A stretch of 43,215 bases of DNA from DASYAE01 sp036501535 (lineage in GTDB: Bacteria; Actinomycetota; Actinomycetes; Streptomycetales; Catenulisporaceae), in contig DASYAE010000069.1 of NCBI GenBank assembly GCA_036501535.1, forward strand, positions 1 through 43,215, given 5' to 3'. Below, in pieces: positions 16,600 through 24,584 of this stretch (positions are counted from its first letter, which is position 1; every line of letters begins with the position of its first letter). Both the position numbers and the translations under genes were made by a program. The notes below the pieces were generated by a model, which saw only the letters and a list, made by a program, of their open reading frames with translations, was not told where the DNA came from and did not search any database.

Positions 16600-18143
16600 T
16601 GACGGTGTCAAGCTCAGGCGAGGAGGCCGCCGTGGATCAGGGGGCGCCAAACCCGGTGATCCCCGGATTCCACCCGGACCCGAGCATCTGCCGGGTCGGC
16701 GCGGACTACTACCTGGCCTGCTCCAGCTTCGAGTACTTCCCCGGCATACCGATCTTCCACAGCCGCGACCTGGTGCACTGGCAGCAGATCGGCAACGTGC
16801 TGGACCGGCCGAGCCAGTTGCGCCTGCCGCTGCCGGGCACCTGCTCGTCCGGCGGGATCTACGCCCCGACGCTGCGCCACCACGGCGGGCGGTTCCACCT
16901 GATCGTCACGAACGTCAGCGGCGGCGGCAATCTGCTGGTCACCGCGACCGATCCGGCCGGCCCCTGGTCCGAGCCGGTCCCGCTGCCCGGCGTGCACGGC
17001 ATCGACCCGGACCTGGCCTGGGACGAGGACGGCGGCTGCTGGTGCACGGTGGCCGGGGTCAGCCAGGTGCGGCTGGACCCGGACAGCGGGCGGACCTCCG
17101 GGCCGATGCGGCGGATCTGGTCCGGCACGCCGGGCTCCAAGGCGCCGGAGGCCCCGCACCTGTACCGGATCGGCGAGTACTGGTACCTGCTGATCGCCGA
17201 GGGCGGGACCGAGCGCTGCCACAGCGTGTCGATCGCCCGCGGCCCGGCGCCGGACGGGCCGTTCGAGCCCTGCCCGGCCAACCCGGTCCTCACCCACCGC
17301 GGCACCGAGCACCCGATCCAGAACACCGGGCACGCCGACCTGGTGCAGGCGCCGGACGGCTCGTGGTGGATGGTGCTGCTCGGGGTGCGGCCGCGCGGCG
17401 GCAGCCCCGGCTGGTACGTCCTGGGCCGCGAGACGTTCCTGACCCCGGTCGAGTGGGTCGACGGCTGGCCGGTGGTCGCAGAGGTGTCCACCAGCCTGCC
17501 GGCCCTGCCGTGGCCGCTCGAGCCCTGGCCCGCCGAACCGGCCCGCGACGAGTTCGACCTCGACGACCTGCACCCGCGCTGGATCTCGTTGCGCACGCGA
17601 AGCGCGAAGAACCACCCGACCGGCGAGCGGCCCGGCTGGCTCACGCTGCGCGCCGGCGCGGGCGCGCTCGACGACCTGGACGCCACCTTCGTCGGGCGGC
17701 GCCAGCAGCACCTCTCCTGCCGGGTGCGAACCCTGATCGACGCGGCGGACGGGCGCGGCGGCCTGGTCGTGCGGCTCGACGAGGACCACCACTACGAAGT
17801 CGAGGCCGATGCCGCCGCCGGCGAGATCCGGGTGACCGCCCGTATCGGCCCTCTGCGAAGCGTGGTGGCGACTAGGCCCGCACCGGCCGGTCCCGTCGTG
17901 CTCGGCGTTGACGTGCAGGTCGCGGAAACCCTGCGTGACGCACGCAGCGGGCCGGACACCGTGTCCCTCGGCTTCGAGGAGCCCGACGGCACGTTCACCG
18001 AGATGGCCGCGCTCGACGGGAAGTACCTGTCCACCGAGGTGGCAGGAGGCTTCACCGGTCGCGTGATCGGCATGTACGCCGCGGCCGGGACCGTGCACTT
18101 CGACTGGTTCGACTATCAGTCCATGGATACTAGTCTTCGCTAG
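16599..18143 (+). CDS. Glycoside hydrolase family 43 (beta-xylosidase/arabinofuranosidase-like)
   Basis: A 514-residue enzyme without a signal peptide, so it should act on imported oligosaccharides. The five-bladed propeller starts with NPVIPGFHPDPSICR, where Asp27 is the predicted general base. Asp136 in HGIDPDLAWD is the pKa modulator and Glu184 in KAPEAPHLY is the general acid. The C-terminal beta-sandwich (about residues 325-514, from DEFDLDDLHPRW) is the second domain typical of GH43 xylosidases. It shapes the active site. The ATG overlaps the stop of the DUF6817 gene. Its 3' end overlaps the convergent S9 peptidase gene by 14 bp. Xylose- or arabinose-containing side chains are the likely target, which hints that the GH5 substrate is a hemicellulose. 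Confidence 0.92.
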   Translation: MTVSSSGEEAAVDQGAPNPVIPGFHPDPSICRVGADYYLACSSFEYFPGIPIFHSRDLVHWQQIGNVLDRPSQLRLPLPGTCSSGGIYAPTLRHHGGRFHLIVTNVSGGGNLLVTATDPAGPWSEPVPLPGVHGIDPDLAWDEDGGCWCTVAGVSQVRLDPDSGRTSGPMRRIWSGTPGSKAPEAPHLYRIGEYWYLLIAEGGTERCHSVSIARGPAPDGPFEPCPANPVLTHRGTEHPIQNTGHADLVQAPDGSWWMVLLGVRPRGGSPGWYVLGRETFLTPVEWVDGWPVVAEVSTSLPALPWPLEPWPAEPARDEFDLDDLHPRWISLRTRSAKNHPTGERPGWLTLRAGAGALDDLDATFVGRRQQHLSCRVRTLIDAADGRGGLVVRLDEDHHYEVEADAAAGEIRVTARIGPLRSVVATRPAPAGPVVLGVDVQVAETLRDARSGPDTVSLGFEEPDGTFTEMAALDGKYLSTEVAGGFTGRVIGMYAAAGTVHFDWFDYQSMDTSLR

Positions 18144-20052
18144 GTTCGGGGTATGACGACAGAGATCGGTCGAACCAGCCGCGGATGCGGTGCAGGATGT
18201 CGAGCTGGTGACTGCGCTCTGTGAGAGTGTGTCCTTCCCGCGGATAGACCACGAACTCGTGCTCGACCCCGAAACGGCGCAGTGCCCGATGAAAGAAGAG
18301 CGACTGGCCCAGCGGCACATTGGTGTCGTCCTGGCCGTGCACGATCAGTACGGGGGTGCGGATCCTGGAGGCGAAGCTGATCGGGCTGTGCGCGTCGTGC
18401 AGATGCGGGCCCGGGCCCTCCCAGCCGTGGCTCCCGCCGAGGCCGGCCTCCAGCGCGCCCTCTTCGCCGGTCGCGGCCTGCATGCCCCAGTCGCCGACTC
18501 CGGCGCCCATCATCGCGGCCTTGAACCGGTCGGTCTGTCCCACGGCCCAGGCCGCCATGAACCCGCCGTGGCTGAAGCCGCCGATCCCGAGCCGGTCCGG
18601 ATCCGCGACCCCGGCCTGCTCGAGCAGGTCGATCCCGGCGAGGATGTCCGTGTACTCCTCGGCACCGACCCGCGCTGCGACCGCAGCGGCGAACGCGTGG
18701 CCGTGCCCCTGGCCACCGCGCGGGTTGGGAAGGAACACCGCGTAGCCGGCGCTCGCGAGCCACTGGGCCGGAGCGAACCAGCCGCTGTTGGATTCGTCGG
18801 CCCAGCGATAGTAAGGACCGCCGTGCACGATCGTCACCAGCGGGAACGGGCCGTCTGAACGCGTGCTCCCGGGTGGCAGGACCAGCAGGCCGTCGAGATC
18901 GAGTCCGTCGCCGGCCTGGTAGGAAAGGCGCTCCTGGGCGCCCCAGGTGATCTGGCGGAAGTCGGGCCTTGTATCGCTGAGCCGCGACAACGGACCGTGC
19001 ACGGCTCCGGCGTAGACGTCTACGGGCGCCGGGGCGGCGCTTGCCAGTGCGGCGATTTGACTGCCTGTGTCACTGGCCGTCAGCGAAGCGATCAGGCCCC
19101 TTCTGGCGAACACGTGCTGGAAGGTCCGCGTGTCGGGCTCGAGTCGGTAGACCGAGGTGTCCAGTCCGTCGGCGAAGAGGGCCAGCGGGGCACCGTCGCG
19201 GACTTGCACCAGCTCCGCCGGGCAGACGGACATCCCCTCGGTCAGGTTGCGGTGCTGCGTTGCGGGGCCGCTCTCAGGCACGGCGATGTCGAGCACTGCC
19301 AGGCCTCCGACCGGCCCGGGTGGGGTCACCGCGAGATACGCCAGATGCCAGCCGTCGTCGGCCTGCCACCAGGTCGGTGAGCCGGCCTGCAGCTCGAGGG
19401 GTCCGAGGGTGCGCACCTCACGGTTTACGGGGTCGACTAGGTGGAGCTCGGCGGTGAAGATGCCGGGGTCGGTGTCCGGGTCAGCCCAGCTGACCACCGC
19501 CAGGGGCCCACCGTCCGGCCGCTGCGCGAGCGCGACGACATGCCGATCGCCCAGCGCATCCACCGTGCGCAACTCACCCGTGCCCAGATCCAGCAGTCGA
19601 AGCCGGTCGCAGGGCGTGTGCCCCCAGACGATCGGATCACCCTGATCGCCCCCGGCGGGCTCGTCTCGTGCCGACACGGCCACGGCCTTGCCGTCGGCCA
19701 GCGGCCAGTGGTCGGTGATCCCGGACCGCCAGGCGGTCAGGACCTCCGCGGCGCTTCCCTCCGCTGTGTTCACCCGCGCCTGGTGAAGTTGCCCCTCTGA
19801 TGAGCGAAACAACAGCGAGGCCGAGTCCGGGCTCCAGCGAGGTTGCTCGCACCCCGCCTCGGCAGTGATCTGCGCGGGAGGTGATGAACCGTCGCCGGGG
19901 CCTATCCACAGCGAGTTCGAGCGGCCGCCGTTCGCGGCGGGCGAGTCGAGGCAGTAGGCCACCAGCTGCCCGTCCGGCGAGATGACCGGGCATTGCGGCT
20001 CGACGCCGTCCACCAGCAGTTCGGCACTGAGCAGCAGGCCGGCAGCGGTCAT
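18130..20052 (-). CDS. S9-family (prolyl oligopeptidase-like) serine peptidase
   Basis: A 640-residue cytosolic peptidase. The N-terminal part (to about residue 370) is a degenerate WD-like beta-propeller with repeated W/Y-x-P-D motifs (VISPDGQLVAY, RWSPDSASLLF). The C-terminal alpha/beta-hydrolase domain holds the triad Ser494 (GFSHGG), Asp576 (HGQDDTNVP) and His608 (REGHTL). The nucleophile elbow is GFSHGG rather than the common GGSYGG. The family cleaves short peptides, often after proline or as acylaminoacyl peptidases. Its ATG overlaps the stop of the amidohydrolase gene (ATGA), suggesting joint peptide turnover under the upstream two-component system. Confidence 0.92.
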   Translation of the reverse strand: MTAAGLLLSAELLVDGVEPQCPVISPDGQLVAYCLDSPAANGGRSNSLWIGPGDGSSPPAQITAEAGCEQPRWSPDSASLLFRSSEGQLHQARVNTAEGSAAEVLTAWRSGITDHWPLADGKAVAVSARDEPAGGDQGDPIVWGHTPCDRLRLLDLGTGELRTVDALGDRHVVALAQRPDGGPLAVVSWADPDTDPGIFTAELHLVDPVNREVRTLGPLELQAGSPTWWQADDGWHLAYLAVTPPGPVGGLAVLDIAVPESGPATQHRNLTEGMSVCPAELVQVRDGAPLALFADGLDTSVYRLEPDTRTFQHVFARRGLIASLTASDTGSQIAALASAAPAPVDVYAGAVHGPLSRLSDTRPDFRQITWGAQERLSYQAGDGLDLDGLLVLPPGSTRSDGPFPLVTIVHGGPYYRWADESNSGWFAPAQWLASAGYAVFLPNPRGGQGHGHAFAAAVAARVGAEEYTDILAGIDLLEQAGVADPDRLGIGGFSHGGFMAAWAVGQTDRFKAAMMGAGVGDWGMQAATGEEGALEAGLGGSHGWEGPGPHLHDAHSPISFASRIRTPVLIVHGQDDTNVPLGQSLFFHRALRRFGVEHEFVVYPREGHTLTERSHQLDILHRIRGWFDRSLSSYPEPSED

Positions 20053-21260
20053 ATGAGGCCCTTTCGAAGTGCCTGGATACCCATGACGATCTCGCCGGAC
20101 TTGACCACCACCCGGGGCTCGCGCAGCGCCGACAGCCCGTCGTCGATGTCCTGATCGAGCACGACCAGATCGGCGACCTCGCCCGGCGCCAGCGTCCCGC
20201 GCCGGACGCCGAGCAGGTCGGCCGCGGTGACCGTGGCCGCGCGCAGGACCTCGCGGGGAGTCATCCCGAGCATCGAGTGCATCAGCTCGAGCTCATAGGC
20301 GAATCCGTCGTGCCGGTTGAGCGGCGTGCCCGCGTCCGAGCCGGCGGCGATGCGCACACCGGCCTCGTAAGCGCGCCGCAGATTGGCCTCGGCCTGCCCG
20401 GTGATCTCGTTCGCCTTGCGCAGCACGTAATCGGGCAGCCCGGCGTCCGCGCCCGCGTCGACGATGCGGCGCAGCGCCGCGAGGGTCGGAACCAGGAAAC
20501 TCTCGCGCTCGAGCATGAGCGCGATCCCCTCCTCGTCGATCAGGTGCCCGTGCTCGATCGAGTCGATCCCGGCGCGCAGCGCGGCCTTGATCCCGCCGGT
20601 CCCGATCGCGTGGGCGGCCGCGCGCATCCCGTGCCGGTGCGCCTCGTCCACGCCCGCGCGCAGCTCCTCGTCGGAGAGCTCCTGCGTCCCCGGCACCGCT
20701 CCGGGGGTGAGCACCCCGCCCGTCGCGATGAACTTGACGACCTCGGCGCCGTCCCGCCGCTCCTTGCGCACCGCGGAGCGGACCTGGTCCGGCCCGTCGG
20801 CTTCGTGCCCGACGAACCCGCCGTGCCCGCCCGACATGCAGATCGCGCGCCCGGCCGGCACGACCGCAGGACCCGCCAGAGCCCCCTGCCGGATCAGGTC
20901 CCGCACCTCGATCGCGATCCGGTTGCCCGCGCCCAGATCCCGCAGCGTCGTCACTCCCGAGCACACCGTCCGGCGCGCGTGCTCGGCGGCGCAGGCCGCC
21001 CGCTGCGTCGGCGTCGTGCGCGCGTACCGCCCGACGGTGTCAACCCCCGCATCCTGTTCCAGATGACCGTGCGCGTTGATCAGACCGGGCACCACGCAGG
21101 TCGCCTCGATCACCACCGCCCCCTCGGGCCCCTGCAGCGCACGCCCCCCGACCTCGGCCACTCGCCCGTCCACGATCGTCAGCGCGCCGTCGCGCTTGGG
21201 CTCGCCGAGCTGGTCGTGCAGCGTCCCGAACCGGATCACCAGAGGCTGGATCATGAACAC
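20049..21260 (-). CDS. Metal-dependent amidohydrolase (imidazolonepropionase/prolidase-like)
   Basis: An amidohydrolase-superfamily enzyme of about 403 residues. HGH in LINAHGHLEQD supplies two metal ligands. A KFIATGG segment suggests a bridging lysine. His residues lie in AAHAIGTGG and EHGHLID, and GSDAGTP gives the catalytic Asp. This pattern is shared by imidazolonepropionase-like proteins that include Xaa-Pro/Xaa-Arg dipeptidases, which fits the coupled S9 peptidase. Start choice is uncertain. GGAGG (21271-21275) is 4 bases from a GTG at 21266, 10 bases from the GTG used here, and 16 from an ATG at 21254. The gene begins about 26 bases after the kinase stop and is probably part of the same operon. 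Confidence 0.88.
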   Translation of the reverse strand: MFMIQPLVIRFGTLHDQLGEPKRDGALTIVDGRVAEVGGRALQGPEGAVVIEATCVVPGLINAHGHLEQDAGVDTVGRYARTTPTQRAACAAEHARRTVCSGVTTLRDLGAGNRIAIEVRDLIRQGALAGPAVVPAGRAICMSGGHGGFVGHEADGPDQVRSAVRKERRDGAEVVKFIATGGVLTPGAVPGTQELSDEELRAGVDEAHRHGMRAAAHAIGTGGIKAALRAGIDSIEHGHLIDEEGIALMLERESFLVPTLAALRRIVDAGADAGLPDYVLRKANEITGQAEANLRRAYEAGVRIAAGSDAGTPLNRHDGFAYELELMHSMLGMTPREVLRAATVTAADLLGVRRGTLAPGEVADLVVLDQDIDDGLSALREPRVVVKSGEIVMGIQALRKGLI

Positions 21261-21286
21261 AGACACTACGCCTCCGCACGGGCGAA

Positions 21287-22549
21287 TCAGACGTGCGCCG
21301 CTCCGGCGACCTCGCTCTCGGTGCCTGTGCACGGTCCGGTCGGGGACGGGAAGCGAGCCTCGATGGTGAGGCCGCCGTTCGGTTGGGCCTGCACGTCAAG
21401 GCTCGCATCGTGCGCGGCGGCGATGGAGTGCACGATGGACAGGCCGAGCCCGTGCCCGTCCGGCTGGCCGGGTTGGCCGGGATGCCCGGCGGCCATCCGC
21501 TGGAACGGCTGGAAGAGCCGGTCGAGGTGGTCCGCCGGGATGACAGGGCCGGTATTCGCGACGGCCAGCACGGGGCGGTCCCCGGCCGGGCCGACCGTCA
21601 CGGACACCGTCCCGCCCGGCAGGTTGTACCTGATCGCGTTGTCGATCAGGTTGGCGGCCATCCGCTCGGCCAGGTCCGGGTCGCCGGACACGATGGCGCG
21701 GTCGAACGCGGAGGTGACGGCCAGCGCGCGCTCGTCGGCCTGCGCGCGGTGCATCTCCAGGGCGCGCCGGGCGACCTCGGCCAGGTCGAAGCGGTCCCGG
21801 CGGTCCAGGCCCCGCTCGCTGGTGGCGAGGGTGAGCAGGCCGTCGATGAGCCGTTCCTGGTGCTCCGCCGCGGCCAGCAGCTCCTCGCAGGTGGTGCGCA
21901 GCTCGGCGGCGTCGGCGGCCGGGTCGGCCAGCGCCACCTCCAGCAGCGCGCGGGTGAGGGTGAGCGGGGTGCGCAGCTCGTGCGAGGCGCTGGCGACGAA
22001 CCGGCGCTGCGCGGCGAAGGCCCGCTCGAGCCGTCCGAGCAGCCCGTCGATGGTGTCGGCCAGGTCCTTCACCTCGTCCCGGGGGCCGGGCAGGTCGAGC
22101 CGCTCGTGCAGGTTGCGCTCGGAGATCCGGTGGGCCGCGGCCTTCATCACCCGCAGCGGACGCAGCATGCGGCCGGCCAGCAGCCAGCCGAGCCCGACCG
22201 CGAGCACCGCCATGATGCCGAGTGCGAACCCTGACTCGATCAGCAGCTGGTGCAGGTCGTGCGTGCGCTGGGCGGCCTCCTTGGCGTAGAGCTGACGCGC
22301 CAGCTGCAGCTGCGCGGCGGTGGGGGCGCCGGTCGCCTGATAGTGCTGCCCTGAGTCGTCCGGCGGGTCCCTGACCGTGATGTCCGTGCCGCCGGCCGCG
22401 AAGAACGCGACGGTGGTGCTGCTCTCCACCAGGCCGTAGGTGATGGCGAGCAGCGCGGCGCCCGCCCCGAGAAGCAGTGCACTGATCAGCGCCGCCATCC
22501 GGAACCGCACGGTGCGGCGGGAGAGCAGCCGGGGCATGGGGATTCGCAT
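21287..22549 (-). CDS. Sensor histidine kinase
   Basis: A 420-residue membrane kinase of the classical HisKA/HATPase type. The first membrane segment is at about residues 18-40 and an extracellular loop of about 65 residues follows. The second segment is at about 107-126, then HAMP (about 127-178). The phosphoacceptor is His190 in ASASHELRTPL. The N box (NLIDNAIRYN) is near residue 300 and the G box (HGLGLS) near 366. It starts one base after the response-regulator stop, so the two are coupled. The short extracellular loop, rich in Gly, Asp and Gln, is the likely signal-sensing part; the signal is unknown. Confidence 0.95.
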   Translation of the reverse strand: MRIPMPRLLSRRTVRFRMAALISALLLGAGAALLAITYGLVESSTTVAFFAAGGTDITVRDPPDDSGQHYQATGAPTAAQLQLARQLYAKEAAQRTHDLHQLLIESGFALGIMAVLAVGLGWLLAGRMLRPLRVMKAAAHRISERNLHERLDLPGPRDEVKDLADTIDGLLGRLERAFAAQRRFVASASHELRTPLTLTRALLEVALADPAADAAELRTTCEELLAAAEHQERLIDGLLTLATSERGLDRRDRFDLAEVARRALEMHRAQADERALAVTSAFDRAIVSGDPDLAERMAANLIDNAIRYNLPGGTVSVTVGPAGDRPVLAVANTGPVIPADHLDRLFQPFQRMAAGHPGQPGQPDGHGLGLSIVHSIAAAHDASLDVQAQPNGGLTIEARFPSPTGPCTGTESEVAGAAHV

Positions 22550-22550
22550 G

Positions 22551-23204
22551 TCAGATCCGGTATCCGCCCGGCGGCACGGTGTGGATGACCGGCGGGTCGC
22601 CGAGCTTGGCCCGCAGCCTGCTGACCGTCACCTTGACCGTGCCGCTGAACGGATCGGCCGTCTCGTCCCACACGCCCTCGAACAGGTCGCCGACCGTCAG
22701 AACCCTGCCTTCCGCGGCGAGCAGCCGCTCGAGCACCCCGAACTCCTTGGGGCTCAGCGCGAGCGGCCGCCCGGCCCGGGTGACCGTGCGGCGGCCGCGG
22801 TCCAGCACGAGCTCACCGCGGACCAGGACCGGCGGCTGGGCGGGCGCGGACCGCCGGCCGAGCGCCTGGATCCGGGCGACCAGCTCGGCGAAGGCGAAGG
22901 GCTTGGGCAGGTAGTCGTCCGCGCCGAGGCCGAGACCCTCCACCCGGTCGCTGATCGACCGCGCCGCGGTCAGCATGATCACCCGGCTGTTGCCGGGGCC
23001 GCCGGCGATCTGCCGGCAGACGTCGTCGCCGTGCACCACGGGCAGGTCGCGGTCGAGCACCACCACGTCGTAGGCGGCCGCGGCGATGTGGTCGAGGGCG
23101 TCCTGTCCGTCGAACGCGATGTCGACGGCCATGCCCTCGCGGCGGAGCCCGCGGGCAACGGTGGTGGCCAGCTTGGCGTGGTCCTCGACCAGCAACACCC
23201 TCAT
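22551..23204 (-). CDS. OmpR/PhoB-family response regulator
   Basis: A 217-residue regulator. The receiver domain has Asp51 (VVVLDRDLP) as phosphoacceptor, Thr79 (MLTAAR) as switch residue and Lys101 (LPKPF). The winged-helix DNA-binding domain covers residues 125-217 (LALSPKEFGVLERLL, GTVKVTVSRLRAKLG, TVPPGGYRI). The ATG is preceded by AAAGGGGAT at a good distance, so the longer upstream frame is not needed. It is the first gene of a run of four with the kinase, amidohydrolase and S9 peptidase. The repeats at 23267-23309, between it and the divergent serine hydrolase, are plausible binding sites. Confidence 0.95.
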   Translation of the reverse strand: MRVLLVEDHAKLATTVARGLRREGMAVDIAFDGQDALDHIAAAAYDVVVLDRDLPVVHGDDVCRQIAGGPGNSRVIMLTAARSISDRVEGLGLGADDYLPKPFAFAELVARIQALGRRSAPAQPPVLVRGELVLDRGRRTVTRAGRPLALSPKEFGVLERLLAAEGRVLTVGDLFEGVWDETADPFSGTVKVTVSRLRAKLGDPPVIHTVPPGGYRI

Positions 23205-23266
23205 CGGCCGATCCCCTTTACTCGCCTTGCCCTCTCGCGTGCGCGCTGTGGCCAGCATGCCCGGTC

Positions 23267-23309
23267 GGCGGTTACACGGCAGTAACAGCGGTACCGGCGT
23301 GTAACCGCC
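23267..23309. promoter_or_regulatory. Inverted repeat with GTTAC/GTAAC motifs between the regulator and the serine hydrolase
   Basis: GGCGGTTACAC (23267-23277) and GTGTAACCGCC (23299-23309) are exact reverse complements 32 bp apart, centre to centre, which is three helical turns. A third element, GTAAC at 23282-23286, forms a shorter inverted pair with the left arm. The site lies between two divergent start codons and is the likely target of the response regulator. Confidence 0.6.
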
Positions 23310-23329
23310 TCTTCTCTAACGTCGGCGAT

Positions 23330-24532
23330 ATGACAGACCATCAGCCGCTGCGCCGCCGGTCCTTCCTCGGACTGCTCGGCGCCGCCCCGCTCGCCGCCGC
23401 CGTTCTGCCCGCCGCCCCCGCCCTGGCCAGCGCCACAGCCAACTCGAGTCAGTGCGCTCCCCCGCCGGCCGACCTGCTGCCCGGCGGCGCATACGACCAG
23501 TATCTAAGCGCGATGGCGGCCAAAGACCAGTTCTCCGGGACGGTGCTGCTCGCCTGCGCCGGCCGGCCGGTGCTGACCCGGTCCTTCGGTTGGGCCGACA
23601 AGGCGCGCGGCATCCCGAACCAGGCCGGCACCCTGTTCAACCTGGAGTCGGTGACGAAGATCTTCACCGCGGTCGCCGTGGCCCAGCTCGCCGACCAGGG
23701 GAGGATCGACTTCTTCGGCACCCTGGGCGGCTACCTGGACACGTTCCCGGCGCAGATCGCGGACACCGTCACCATCCACCAGCTGCTCACCCACACCGCC
23801 GGGATGGGCGACTACACCACGAGTCCGGCGTTCGCCGCGGCGTTCAGGACCTGGAGCAGCCCCGCAGAGGTCTTCGACGGGATCATGGGGATCATCCCGA
23901 CGATGCCGCTGGTCTCGACTCCGGGGACCGGCTATCAGTACAGCAACTCAGGGTTCTACATCCTCGGCGCGATCGTGGCGCAGGTCTCCGGTCAGTCCTA
24001 CTACGACTACGTGAGCGAGCACGTATTCGCCCCGGCTGGCATGACCCGCACCGGTTTCCGCACCAACCCGGAGCTGCTGGCCAGCCGGGAGATCGCGCAC
24101 CCGTACGTCACCGCGGCCGACGGCCAGCACACGGACGTCGTCGGCCAGGGCATTTACATCGGCGGCCCGGATGAGGGTGCTTATTCCAGCGGCCCCGACC
24201 TCCTCACGTTCTCGCGTGCCCTCAGCGACGGCACGCTGCTCGCCCCCGCCTACGCCGAGCTGATGCTCAGCGGCAAGTACCCCGTCGCGCAGGCGACCGG
24301 CGAGCCGGCCGCCCAGAGCATCTCGATCGGCTACGGCGTGGAGAACCTGATCGTCAACGACCAGCGCGTCTTCGGGCACCCCGGCGGCGGGCCCGGCGGG
24401 AACACCGACCTCGACGTCTACCCCGCCCTCGGCTGGGTCGCCGCCGTCCTCGGCAACTACAACTTCGACGTCGCCTCCCTGCTCCAGGTGCAGAACCAGC
24501 TCATCACCCGGCAAGGATCCTGCGGCCGCTGA
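23330..24532 (+). CDS. Secreted serine hydrolase of the beta-lactamase/D-Ala-D-Ala carboxypeptidase fold
   Basis: A 400-residue exported enzyme with a Tat-type signal (RRRSFLGLLG, residues 8-17; cleavage after about residue 34). The class C-like catalytic motifs are present: Ser107-x-x-Lys110 in ESVTK, Tyr204-Ser-Asn in YSNSG, and HPGGGPGG in place of KTG. Such proteins act as peptidases, esterases or peptidoglycan hydrolases and are rarely true beta-lactamases. The gene is divergent from the two-component operon across a palindromic site, so the kinase may control it. Together with the next gene it suggests a secreted hydrolytic function under two-component control. Confidence 0.9.
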   Translation: MTDHQPLRRRSFLGLLGAAPLAAAVLPAAPALASATANSSQCAPPPADLLPGGAYDQYLSAMAAKDQFSGTVLLACAGRPVLTRSFGWADKARGIPNQAGTLFNLESVTKIFTAVAVAQLADQGRIDFFGTLGGYLDTFPAQIADTVTIHQLLTHTAGMGDYTTSPAFAAAFRTWSSPAEVFDGIMGIIPTMPLVSTPGTGYQYSNSGFYILGAIVAQVSGQSYYDYVSEHVFAPAGMTRTGFRTNPELLASREIAHPYVTAADGQHTDVVGQGIYIGGPDEGAYSSGPDLLTFSRALSDGTLLAPAYAELMLSGKYPVAQATGEPAAQSISIGYGVENLIVNDQRVFGHPGGGPGGNTDLDVYPALGWVAAVLGNYNFDVASLLQVQNQLITRQGSCGR

Positions 24533-24584
24533 CGCCGCCCGTCTGTTCCTCCATCCACCCGCCCGAACGACCAGGAGCAGCCCC

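Noticed and set aside
23330..24532. Antibiotic-resistance beta-lactamase
   Set aside because: The motifs fit the broad class C-like hydrolase fold, with HPGGGPGG in place of KTG; most such actinobacterial proteins are not beta-lactamases.
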